This document shows, in pieces, positions 1-6,403 of a DNA stretch of 10,968 bases. The stretch spans positions 1 to 10,968 of the forward strand of contig RPPU01000093.1 in the NCBI GenBank assembly GCA_003819975.1, in the 5' to 3' direction. How positions within the stretch are numbered: position 1 is the stretch's first letter; each line of letters opens with the position of its first letter. This DNA comes from Desulfobacteraceae bacterium. GTDB lineage: Bacteria > Desulfobacterota > DSM-4660 > Desulfatiglandales > HGW-15. The position numbers and the translations under genes are program-made. A model generated the notes under the pieces. The model saw nothing but the letters and a program-made list of their open reading frames with translations, searched no databases and was not told the origin of the DNA.

Positions 1-2038
1 CGGTTACGAGATCGGCGCCCTGACTGAACGGTTCCTGGAAATGGGGACCGATCAATCCGAGCACATGGGCCATGTCATACATCAGCACGGGCCGCGGTTT
101 TTTGTCCTTGACCAGCGCAAAAATCTCGGCTACCGGCTCCGGATGCAAAACCATGCTTTTGCCGAAGATGATGATCTCCGGACTGAATTGCTCCAGAAGT
201 TTCGCGGTCGCCGCTACATCCATGCGATACGGATTATCGGGCTGCACCGGGAAATTAACGACCGCAAACTGATCCTTGACCGGATCTTTGGCAATATAAT
301 CGCGCAAAGCCCCCATGGGTTGGGCGCTCAAGTGACCGCCCTTGCCGATATGGTTGTTGAAGGCCAGGCGAATGCGTTCGGGTTCGCGTTTGCGATTGGT
401 GCGGTTTTTGAAATCCACAAACGCGCTGAATACGGTCATATTGGACATCTGCCCGCTGATCGGCCGCGTCTCGACCTGCGGGCAATTCAGATAAGCGGAC
501 AATTCCTGAGTCAAGCGCTCTTCCACCCAGGCGATAAAATCGGTGCCTTGATAGTAAAAGACTTCCTGCTCAAAGGCGGCCAAAAGGCCTTTGTGCTCGG
601 CATAGCGGCCGACCGGATCGGAAACGGAAAGCAGACGAACCAGAGGAGAAGGCGTCTGCTCGGACGGGATCAGGTTGATGCATTGGTGTTGACGCCAGGT
701 ATGGTTTTCGATGCTTTTTTGAACCACCAGCTTGGCTTTTTCGAGACCGGCGCCCAGCAGTTCCTTGGGCTTGGGTTTTTCAAAGTCGGCCGGAATGGAG
801 CGGAAATAGGGCGGAGCTTCGGAACGGCCGTGCCAACGGACGATTTTAGCCTTGATCGGTCTTTTGCGAACCGAGGCCTCCACCAGAGTTTCAGGCAGCA
901 GCGTGGATTGGACCAGGCTCAGGCAGATGGCGCGCCGGTCGTTTTTATCCGTGATCTGCATGACGGCTCCTTCGCCTTGAAAGAACCAATAGGGAATCAT
1001 GGTTCCGCTGGTGATGGTGCCGATTTTTTTATTGTTTAATAAAATTTCATCGCCTTGACGGGCAATGCCTTTTTCCTGCAGAGCCACCGGCATAATGCGC
1101 AAGGGCAATTCCGCGGGCGGTTCCGAAGTCAAGCCTTTGCGGATTTTTTCCAGCGCATTGAATTGTTTTAAAAGCGCTTCACGGCCGATGTAATTACCCT
1201 TGTCGGCATTGAAACTGACCGCCATGGGGGCCAAGCCAATGGCAAAGATCGGTATTTCCCTGCCGTCCGGATCCAGGCCGAGTTCATGGCCGTAGAGGGG
1301 CATGCCCGCTTCCAGCCGCAGAGTGTCGCGGGCGCCCAAACCGGCCGGAACAATCCCGTCCGTCTTGCCGGCATCGAGCAGCAGGCGGCAAAGTTCTTCC
1401 GCTTTTTCAGCCGGAACAAAAAATTCGAAACAAAGCGGTTCACCCGTGTAACCGGTGCGGGCGGTCAGTACTTTAATGCCGCCTAAAACCAGTTCCGAAA
1501 GGCTGTTACGGGTCGTTTCGGGCAAGTGGCCGCCGTTCATCAGTTTTTGAACCACCTTTTTAACGAGCGGGCCCTGAAAAGCGATCATGGCCAATTGATT
1601 GCTGTGATTTTCAAGCTGAACACCCGGAAATTTTTTGACTTGTTCCTGGAAATGGTTCCAATCTTTTTCAAGATTGGCGGCATTGACCACCAGGATATAA
1701 TCTTCTTCGCCAAAGCGGTACAGGTAGGCGTCGTCAATGGCGCCGCCGGCAGCATTGGGAATTAAGGTGTATTGAGCTTGCCAGGGGTCCAGGGCGCGGG
1801 CATTATTGGTCAGGACGTGCTGCAGAAAAGCCAGTTTGTTCGGTCCCTTGATGCGAAAACGGCCCATATGGCTGACATCGAAAATGCCGCCGAATTTGCG
1901 CACGGAAAGGTGTTCATGAATAATGCCGCTCGCATATTGCACCGGCATTTCCCAACCGCCGAAATCGATCATCTGCCCGCCATTGGCTTTATGCCAGGCA
2001 TTTAACGGGGTCTTTTTAAGGTTTGTGTGCTCGGTCAT
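1..2038 (-). CDS. GcvT-SHMT fusion: aminomethyltransferase joined to serine hydroxymethyltransferase-like domain (3' end missing)
   Basis: The frame is open without a stop for 679 codons and leaves the window at the left edge. Residues 1 to about 398 are a complete glycine-cleavage T-protein. It moves the aminomethyl carbon from lipoyl H-protein to tetrahydrofolate, releasing ammonia. Hallmarks are FDVSHMG (54-60), the acidic pair in GGAIDD (98-103) that fits the catalytic Asp, ARTGYTGE (193-200), GLGARDTLRLEAGMPLYGHE (234-253) and YIGREAL (283-289). After a linker, residues from about 425 match fold-type I SHMT: LIPSEQ (456-461, keeping the catalytic Glu of the usual ASEN), ISGQMSN (527-533, usual HSGSQAN), GKGGHLS (565-571) and DMAHVLGL (655-662, PLP-ring Asp and His). 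The PLP lysine would be expected a few residues past the edge. The start is fixed by AGGAGG four bases upstream. The SHMT part is divergent. Product roles follow the families; coupling of the two activities is inferred. Confidence 0.9.
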   Translation of the reverse strand, partial: MTEHTNLKKTPLNAWHKANGGQMIDFGGWEMPVQYASGIIHEHLSVRKFGGIFDVSHMGRFRIKGPNKLAFLQHVLTNNARALDPWQAQYTLIPNAAGGAIDDAYLYRFGEEDYILVVNAANLEKDWNHFQEQVKKFPGVQLENHSNQLAMIAFQGPLVKKVVQKLMNGGHLPETTRNSLSELVLGGIKVLTARTGYTGEPLCFEFFVPAEKAEELCRLLLDAGKTDGIVPAGLGARDTLRLEAGMPLYGHELGLDPDGREIPIFAIGLAPMAVSFNADKGNYIGREALLKQFNALEKIRKGLTSEPPAELPLRIMPVALQEKGIARQGDEILLNNKKIGTITSGTMIPYWFFQGEGAVMQITDKNDRRAICLSLVQSTLLPETLVEASVRKRPIKAKIVRWHGRSEAPPYFRSIPADFEKPKPKELLGAGLEKAKLVVQKSIENHTWRQHQCINLIPSEQTPSPLVRLLSVSDPVGRYAEHKGLLAAFEQEVFYYQGTDFIAWVEERLTQELSAYLNCPQVETRPISGQMSNMTVFSAFVDFKNRTNRKREPERIRLAFNNHIGKGGHLSAQPMGALRDYIAKDPVKDQFAVVNFPVQPDNPYRMDVAATAKLLEQFSPEIIIFGKSMVLHPEPVAEIFALVKDKKPRPVLMYDMAHVLGLIGPHFQEPFSQGADLVT

Positions 2039-2042
2039 TTAT

Positions 2043-2048
2043 CCTCCT
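2043..2048 (-). promoter_or_regulatory. Ribosome binding site of the GcvT-SHMT gene
   Basis: On the minus strand AGGAGG stands four bases before the ATG and fixes the start. A TTTCCT just upstream of it could pair either with this site or with an earlier AGGAGGG. Local masking of the site is therefore possible but unproven. Confidence 0.75.
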
Positions 2049-2128
2049 TTAGGAAACTGCCCTCCTGATAGGGTTAACGATATTGATAAAACATGACTTT
2101 TTCATAAATAAGTTTTTATAGGCGATTC

Positions 2129-2232
2129 AATCCGGAATGAGCCAGCCTGTGTATAGATGGCATGCTTTTTGAAGTTACAGATGATTGAGTCTATTGCCTG
2201 TTTCATTTTCAGTGATCTGAAAGCGCCGGATT
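2129..2232 (-). promoter_or_regulatory. Structured 5' leader of the GcvT-SHMT gene (candidate cis-regulatory RNA)
   Basis: Read on the minus strand, AATCCGG (2232-2226) can pair with CCGGATT (2135-2129), closing a domain of about 100 nt. Inside lie a perfect hairpin, TTTCAG-ATCA-CTGAAA (2222-2207), and a second stem made of AGC/GCT plus GCC/GGC around a 2x2 internal loop (2166-2140). The layout of a closing stem around two hairpins, within the mRNA leader of a glycine/folate gene, resembles a riboswitch. I do not see the conserved core of the glycine or tetrahydrofolate riboswitches. Pairing was found by eye, and short complementary stretches can occur by chance. Confidence 0.3.
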
Positions 2233-2262
2233 TAAACCCTAATTATTGATTTCGACTGAGGA

Positions 2263-2291
2263 ATCATAGGAAATATTTCGAGAAGTGTCAA
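2263..2291 (-). promoter_or_regulatory. Sigma-70-type promoter for the GcvT-SHMT gene
   Basis: On the minus strand a perfect -35 TTGACA (2291-2286) is followed, after exactly 17 bases, by the -10 TATGAT (2268-2263, five of six consensus bases). Transcription would start near 2256, giving a leader of about 218 nt before the ATG. Confidence 0.7.
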
Positions 2292-2330
2292 TAATTATAT
2301 ACCTGAATCATCTATGCTTTATTGGGTTTT

Positions 2331-2359
2331 TTGTTGTTTTTTTGATAATTTTATAAATT
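2331..2359 (+). promoter_or_regulatory. Possible promoter of the receiver-domain gene
   Basis: TTGTTG (2331-2336), 17 bases, then TAAATT (2354-2359) lie in a very AT-rich stretch about 60 bases before the GTG start. In such AT-rich DNA chance matches are common, so the assignment is weak. It would be divergent from the promoter at 2263-2291. Confidence 0.3.
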
Positions 2360-2419
2360 TATATCTTAATAAATGCTTAAATCCTCAAAAATTTAAAGAT
2401 CATTAGGGATGGTGCGGCC

Positions 2420-3112
2420 GTGACTGAAAATAAAAATAAAATTATGGTAGTTGATGATGATCGCATTTCCCGCGAAATGGTAGGAAATGCTTTAACGAAA
2501 TATCAATATGACGTGGATATGACGGAAAATGTGCAAACCGCCATGGAACGGATTTTAGAATGCAACTATGCCGTTATCATAACCGATAAAAATATGCCGG
2601 ATACTCAGGGCGGGGATCAAGGCGGCATGGAGATTCTAAAATATGCCAAAATGCATTTGCCGGCCACGGAGGTGATTATTATAACCGCTTTCGGCTCCAT
2701 TGAGTCGGCCATCGAGTCCATGAAAAACGGCGCTTTTGATTATATTGCCAAGCCGCTGGACCCTAAAGAACTGAAAGAAAAAATCGAACGGATCCTGGAT
2801 TACCGGAGTTTTATCAATCCCAAGAACACCATTTCCATATACCGGACTTTGCACAACGCCGTACTGACCCTTATTCAGAACCAAGGCAAGCCGACGGTTG
2901 AAGATCCGCACCAAGCTCTGAAGGAGATCGACAAAACCATCGACCATTTTTTCAGGGCGCAAAAGGAATGGGAGCGGGTGCTTTTGATTCAAAAAGAAGC
3001 ACTCGGCAATATAGCCGCCTATGCCGAACAACTCAAAGGAACCGTCGGAGAAAACAGTTCGCAGCAAAACCTGCTTGAAAAAATCTGCAATGAAGCCAGT
3101 AAGCGCATCTAA
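2420..3112 (+). CDS. Response regulator: receiver domain with helical C-terminal tail
   Basis: This 230-residue cytoplasmic protein starts with a canonical CheY-like receiver (about 6-125). It has the acidic pocket D12-D14, phospho-acceptor D56 in IITDKNMP, switch Thr T89 in IITAFGS and Lys K111 in AKPLDP. The loop after the phospho-acceptor is longer than usual, with a Gly-rich DTQGGDQGG. Residues 130-230 are predicted from composition to be mainly helical. They match no output domain I know: no winged helix, GGDEF, HD-GYP or AAA+ region is visible. The first tail helix (TLHNAVLTLIQN) carries a His, so a phosphotransfer or dimerisation role is conceivable, but this is a guess. The start is GTG, preceded by the weak site AGGGATGG; the next in-frame ATG would cut into the first beta strand. 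No partner kinase is adjacent. Confidence 0.85.
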   Translation: MTENKNKIMVVDDDRISREMVGNALTKYQYDVDMTENVQTAMERILECNYAVIITDKNMPDTQGGDQGGMEILKYAKMHLPATEVIIITAFGSIESAIESMKNGAFDYIAKPLDPKELKEKIERILDYRSFINPKNTISIYRTLHNAVLTLIQNQGKPTVEDPHQALKEIDKTIDHFFRAQKEWERVLLIQKEALGNIAAYAEQLKGTVGENSSQQNLLEKICNEASKRI

Positions 3113-3140
3113 ATGTTTTTTTGTAGGAACAAAAAAACAT
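3113..3140 (+). terminator. Perfect A/T-rich hairpin just after the receiver gene
   Basis: ATGTTTTTTTGT and ACAAAAAAACAT form a perfect 12-bp inverted repeat around the loop AGGA, beginning directly at the stop codon. It has very little GC and no following T-run on the plus strand. It is therefore a poor classical terminator, but it may protect the 3' end or aid pausing. Confidence 0.35.
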
Positions 3141-3146
3141 GAAATA

Positions 3147-3181
3147 ATTTTTCGACCCTGAAAAGCGTCAGATCGAAAAAT
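3147..3181. repeat. Imperfect inverted repeat in the intergenic region
   Basis: ATTTTTCGA (3147-3155) pairs with TCGAAAAAT (3173-3181), and inside it CTGA (3158-3161) pairs with TCAG (3168-3171) around AAAGCG. The result is a 9+4 bp hairpin with small bulges. It could be part of a two-hairpin transcript end with 3113-3140. Being nearly symmetric, it could act on either strand. Confidence 0.35.
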
Positions 3182-3250
3182 CATGTATTCCGGCCGACCG
3201 GTTCATTATCGACAACCCGGGATTTCTTAAAATACACTTTATCAGCAACG

Positions 3251-3292
3251 GCCTTGAGAATTGGATCGTAAAATTCTCAAAGGCTTATTTTT
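3251..3292 (+). terminator. Rho-independent terminator
   Basis: GCCTTGAGAATT (3251-3262) pairs with AATTCTCAAAGGC (3272-3284) over 12 bp with one bulged A. The loop is nine bases, and TTATTTTT follows directly. This is the best classical terminator in the interval between the receiver gene and the hydrolase. It would end the receiver transcript about 180 bases after its stop codon. Confidence 0.6.
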
Positions 3293-3431
3293 AAAAATCT
3301 CCATGTCGATGTGTGGACCATAAGCGCCTATCCCGCGGGCGGCTGATCGTTTTACAAATCAATCATTTGGGCTCTTGATTGTTTACAGGAACCGGGTCTT
3401 TGTGATAGGGTAAAATTCCCAACTAAGCCCG

Positions 3432-3438
3432 AAAGGAG
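3432..3438 (+). promoter_or_regulatory. Ribosome binding site of the cysteine hydrolase
   Basis: AAAGGAG lies six bases before the ATG and supports that start. The stretch 3347-3431 before it holds no convincing promoter, only loose matches such as TTTACA near 3380. Confidence 0.7.
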
Positions 3439-3444
3439 CCCCAT

Positions 3445-4020
3445 ATGCCGCAAGACCAACCTATCTCTTCATCCTTAGATCGGCTTTTTATCCGTGCCGA
3501 TGATGCGGTTTTGATCCTGATCGATATTCAGGAAAAACTGTTGCCTGTCATGCAGAATCAAGAAGGGTTGGTTCAGAATGCGCTGCGTCTGGTGAAGTTC
3601 GCCAAAATTATGGGCTTGCCGATCCTATGCACGGAGCAGGAAAAACTCGGCCATACGGTCGCACCCATCCGTGATGAATTAAAAGGGGTCGAGACGTTTT
3701 CAAAACTCGATTTTGACAGCTTCGGTTGCCGCGGCTTCGGTCAAGCATTGGAACGCTTGCAGCGCAAAGTATTGGTGGTGGCCGGCATTGAGGCTCATAT
3801 TTGCGTGACCCAGACGGTCTTGCATGCCTTATGCGACGACTATCGGGTCCATGTGGTTGCAGATGCCGCCTCGGCTCGTTTTGAGCATAATCATGCGATT
3901 GCCATGCAGCGGATGCAAATGGCCGGCGCCGTTATCACCTCTACAGAGATGTTTATTTACGAGGTTTTAGGCCGGGCCGGCACCGATACTTTCCGGGAAG
4001 TGCTCAAACTGGTTAAATAG
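3445..4020 (+). CDS. Cysteine hydrolase, isochorismatase/nicotinamidase superfamily
   Basis: This 191-residue soluble protein has the single alpha/beta domain and the usual length of the superfamily, whose members hydrolyse amide or vinyl-ether bonds through a Cys-centred triad. The triad is visible: D27 in LILIDIQEKL, K87 in TFSKLDFDSF and C120 in GIEAHICVTQT. The motif around the Cys and the short length resemble the broad YcaC-like group of unknown substrate more than true nicotinamidases. The His-rich metal-site pattern of nicotinamidase is not evident. It stands alone, with a terminator upstream and more than 150 bases to the next gene, so context gives no substrate. The superfamily is certain, the reaction unknown. 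Confidence 0.88.
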   Translation: MPQDQPISSSLDRLFIRADDAVLILIDIQEKLLPVMQNQEGLVQNALRLVKFAKIMGLPILCTEQEKLGHTVAPIRDELKGVETFSKLDFDSFGCRGFGQALERLQRKVLVVAGIEAHICVTQTVLHALCDDYRVHVVADAASARFEHNHAIAMQRMQMAGAVITSTEMFIYEVLGRAGTDTFREVLKLVK

Positions 4021-4045
4021 ATTCCGGCCAGTCGGCTGTATAAAA

Positions 4046-4074
4046 AAGCCATAAAAAGGTTGCGTTTTTGGCTT
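4046..4074. terminator. Weak terminator-like hairpin after the cysteine hydrolase
   Basis: AAGCC plus AAAAA (4046-4057) can pair with TTTTT plus GGCTT (4065-4074) around a seven-base loop, with a two-base bulge. No clear T-run follows on the plus strand. It sits 25 bases past the stop codon and is only suggestive. Confidence 0.3.
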
Positions 4075-4156
4075 GATTCCGGTAGATGATAAACGGTCAT
4101 TCAGGATGGCGAAGGTAAATGTTTTTAAATTTTCCTTGTAGTTACAATAACTTGCA

Positions 4157-4162
4157 GAGGAG
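4157..4162 (+). promoter_or_regulatory. Ribosome binding site of the DUF47 gene
   Basis: GAGGAG lies nine bases before the ATG at 4172. A TACAAT (4143-4148) just upstream could be a -10 element, but it has no good -35 partner. Confidence 0.6.
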
Positions 4163-4171
4163 ATAAATTCT

Positions 4172-4792
4172 ATGCGATTTATGCCCAAAGAAGAAAAATT
4201 TTTCGATCTCTTTGAAGAGCTTGTTGAAAAAATAGATGAGGGGATTTTGCTTTTTCAGAATATGCTCGACCATTATGATACGTTTGACGTGCAGCTCGTG
4301 AAACTCAAGGAAATCGAGCATGAAGCCGATATCATCACACACCGCACTTATGAAAAATTGCATAAAACCTTCCTGACTCCTTTGGACCGCGAAGATATCT
4401 ATGCCTTGGTCAATAAGCTGGACAGTGTTTTGGACTTAACCGAAGCTTCTGCTATCCGGATGTCCCTGTTTAAAATAAAAAAGCCGGCTCCGGAATTGTT
4501 CGAGCAAGCTAAAATTCTGCATCGCGCCGTGGCTAAAATGAAAAAAATGATTCATGGTCTTAGGGACATGAAAAATTCAAAGATGATCCTGGACGCGTGC
4601 GTGGAAATCAATACGCTTGAAAATGAAGGCGATACGATTTTGAGAGCAACCTTGGGCCGACTTTTTGAAAACGAAAAAGACCCCATTGAGTTGATCAAAT
4701 GGAAAGAAATTTTCGAGCGCTTTGAAGAGGCGATCGACGTATGCGAGGATGTTTCCAATATCGCCGAGGGGATTGTTTTGAAACACGGCTGA
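4172..4792 (+). CDS. DUF47 family (PhoU-like) protein, putative phosphate transport regulator
   Basis: This 206-residue protein is all helical, with no signal peptide or membrane segment. It is typical in length for DUF47 (TIGR00153) proteins, which resemble PhoU and usually accompany low-affinity Pit phosphate permeases. Family signs are the N-terminal FFDLFEELVEKI, the acidic metal-site-like EIEHEAD (47-53), TPLDREDIYAL with the following DSVLDLTEASA, a second acidic INTLENEGD, and the C-terminal FEEAIDVCEDVSNIAEGIVLKHG ending. A pit permease gene would be expected next to it, but here the downstream gene is a convergent kynureninase and the upstream gene a hydrolase. Its partner therefore lies elsewhere or is absent. 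The family is secure. The role in phosphate uptake is carried over from the family. Confidence 0.9.
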   Translation: MRFMPKEEKFFDLFEELVEKIDEGILLFQNMLDHYDTFDVQLVKLKEIEHEADIITHRTYEKLHKTFLTPLDREDIYALVNKLDSVLDLTEASAIRMSLFKIKKPAPELFEQAKILHRAVAKMKKMIHGLRDMKNSKMILDACVEINTLENEGDTILRATLGRLFENEKDPIELIKWKEIFERFEEAIDVCEDVSNIAEGIVLKHG

Positions 4793-4849
4793 TTTTATCC
4801 TTCACTTTTTTGCTTGCCATTCTTCGGGTCCGTTTATGCCGTAAGCAGG

Positions 4850-6127
4850 CTAAGTCACCAGCCCGCGTTTTTTAGAATATTTTTGATAAGTCTTCTTTTC
4901 CATAACCGTGCGTATGCGGTCCATGGCTTCCCAAATATCTGAAAAAGAATTGTAAAGAGGCGCCAGGCCCAAACGGATATTGTCCGGTTCCCTGAAATCG
5001 GGTAAGACATTCATATCCTGAATCAAGGCTTGATTGATCCGAAAACCGTCCGGGTGTTGAATGCTGACATGGGAACCGCGTATATCCGGATCCCGGGGCG
5101 AACCCAATTTAAAATCATAAGGCGCCAGGATATGGTCAAACAGGAAAATCAGATAAGCGGTCAGCAGAACGGATTTATGACGGATGGCCGGAATGCCGGC
5201 TGCGAGCAGAGGGTCCAGGGCCGATTCCACAGCCAGCAGCGAGAGCATGGGCGGAGTGCTGCCGGAAAAACGGCGGATACCATCGGCGGGTCGATAATCC
5301 AAATCAAAAGAGAAAGGCGCGCTTTGGCTGAACCAACCCCAGATCGGTGAAAGGTTTTTTTTCTGCAACCGTTCCGCAACGTACAAAAAAGCCGGTGATC
5401 CCGGACCGCCGTTTAAATATTTGTAGGTGCAACCGACGGCAAAATCGGCCTCCCAGCGGTCCAGTTCAACCGGCACCGCGCCGATGGAATGGCATAAATC
5501 CCATAAAACCAGGGCGCCTTTGGCATGAGCATGGCGGGAGATGCTTTCGGCATCATACATAAATCCGCTTTTAAACGCGACATGCGATAAGCACACCACG
5601 GCGGTATCTTCATCGATTGCATTGAATAGATCTTCCCGGTTTATGGTGATTCCGTCTCGGGAAGGAACCAAATGCAATTGGTACTGCTTGCCCAACAGGT
5701 TGAGGCAGCCTTGCAAGATGTACAAATCAGATGGAAAATTAAAAGCATCGCTAACCATTCGATGACGGTCGGGTTGTGCTTTGGCCGCGGCTAAAATCAA
5801 CTTGAAAAGATTGACGCTGGTTGAATCGCTCATAATGATTTGATGGGGAGCTGCGCCGGCTAGCCGGGCGATCTTTTCACCGATGCGGAGGGGGGCCTCA
5901 TACCAATCCGAATTCCAGGCCTTGATTAAATGGCGGCCCCATTGTTCCTCTATGGCCGTCTGTAATTTAGCGGCGGTGGCTTTGGGTAAGCGTCCCAGGG
6001 AATTGCCGTCCAAATAAATCAAATCAGAATCGGGAATATGAAAAGCGTCCCGGAAAGGGGCCAACGCGTCCTTTTTATCCAGATTTTGCGCAAAAACTTT
6101 GCCCGTTTCAAAATTTATTTCAGCCAT
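4850..6127 (-). CDS. kynU: Kynureninase
   Basis: This 425-residue enzyme is full length for the family. Kynureninases are cytoplasmic PLP enzymes (fold type I) that hydrolyse L-kynurenine to anthranilate and alanine. Diagnostic stretches are IYLDGNSLGRLPK (37-49), the phosphate-binding MSDSTSVNLFKL (99-110), the PLP-ring site LWDLCHSIGAVPVEL (208-222, Asp210) and the Schiff-base lysine K236 in CTYKYLNGGPGSPAF. These are followed by IWGWFSQ, FSGSTPPML and, near the C terminus, IRLGLAPLYNSF. The start has GAAAGGG six bases upstream. No other tryptophan or kynurenine gene (dioxygenase, formamidase, anthranilate enzymes) is in the window, so its metabolic setting is not shown. It is convergent with the DUF47 gene (57-bp gap) and divergent from the chemoreceptor. 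Confidence 0.93.
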   Translation of the reverse strand: MAEINFETGKVFAQNLDKKDALAPFRDAFHIPDSDLIYLDGNSLGRLPKATAAKLQTAIEEQWGRHLIKAWNSDWYEAPLRIGEKIARLAGAAPHQIIMSDSTSVNLFKLILAAAKAQPDRHRMVSDAFNFPSDLYILQGCLNLLGKQYQLHLVPSRDGITINREDLFNAIDEDTAVVCLSHVAFKSGFMYDAESISRHAHAKGALVLWDLCHSIGAVPVELDRWEADFAVGCTYKYLNGGPGSPAFLYVAERLQKKNLSPIWGWFSQSAPFSFDLDYRPADGIRRFSGSTPPMLSLLAVESALDPLLAAGIPAIRHKSVLLTAYLIFLFDHILAPYDFKLGSPRDPDIRGSHVSIQHPDGFRINQALIQDMNVLPDFREPDNIRLGLAPLYNSFSDIWEAMDRIRTVMEKKTYQKYSKKRGLVT

Positions 6128-6403
6128 CTTCAGCCCTTTCTAAATACAAACCAATAAGTTGCTTCAGCTTTTTTAAAGTATCCTAACATTTAATTTTATT
6201 CAAGCCAATGGCTCTTTTATTTCAATCCCTTGGCATAGGATTTGCTTTAAAATATAGAGGCTTGAGTCCGGCGGCTTGATCTTAAAAATGTTGTGTAATC
6301 AAGTATTTAGATTTGAGTTGCTTTTGTTTATTTTATGCAATCGGGTTGATCGTCCGATATTCGGGTGTCAAAACAAGAACATTTATAAACGGGAAGGCTT
6401 AAC
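6128..6403. other. Divergent intergenic region between kynU and the chemoreceptor
   Basis: This 276-bp stretch has no open frame of note. It holds the sigma-54-like element at 6230-6246. It also holds a perfect 6-bp inverted repeat CTTGAT/ATCAAG (about 6278-6306, 17-base spacer) in the receptor leader, and a small CCGA-TAT-TCGG palindrome near 6354. On the minus strand the kynU promoter is not obvious. TTGAAT about 15 bases before GATACT near 6180-6206 is the best guess but weak. Confidence 0.5.
6230..6246 (+). promoter_or_regulatory. Sigma-54 (RpoN) type promoter of the chemoreceptor operon
   Basis: TTGGCATAGGATTTGCTTT matches the -24/-12 consensus TGGCAC-N5-TTGC(A/T). The GG at 6232-6233 and the GC at 6244-6245 have exactly 10 bases between them, and the TTGGCA and TTGCT cores are intact. 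Transcription would start near 6257, about 147 bases before the receptor ATG. Initiation would need an AAA+ enhancer-binding activator, which is not encoded in the window. Confidence 0.6.

Larger units (their letters stand above)
3139..3346 (+). pseudogene. Possible decayed small gene (early stop plus frameshift), unknown function
   Basis: Read from ATG at 3139, the third codon is TAA (3145-3147). The frame then stays open for 48 codons to a TAA at 3292-3294, with codon choice like the neighbouring genes. It reads FFDPEKRQIEK, then IPADRFIIDN, then FISNGLENWIVKFSKAYF. A one-base shift in the T/A run at 3288-3297 would continue it as KNLHVDVWTISAYPAGG to a TGA at 3344-3346. One A-to-T change at codon 3 (AAA to TAA) would explain the early stop. 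I recognise no family. The inverted repeat at 3251-3284 lies inside it, so the open frame may instead be chance within untranslated sequence. Confidence 0.3.

Noticed and set aside
41..1039. A 332-codon open frame on the plus strand, with other plus-strand frames up to 2005
   Set aside because: They lie opposite the GcvT-SHMT gene, whose minus-strand frame matches known protein families over its whole length; the plus-strand translations match nothing recognisable.
2041..2260. Glycine riboswitch upstream of the glycine-cleavage gene
   Set aside because: The position is right, but the conserved glycine aptamer core and its tandem repeat are not seen; only generic stem potential remains.
2636..3184. 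A 182-codon minus-strand frame opposite the receiver gene
   Set aside because: It overlaps the conserved receiver coding region and its product is low-complexity Phe-rich sequence with no ribosome site.
4811..4848. Inverted repeat TGCTT(G/A)C with GTAAGCA between the convergent DUF47 and kynureninase genes, as a two-way terminator
   Set aside because: The arms are short, the loop exceeds 20 bases, and no T-run follows on either strand in the right direction.
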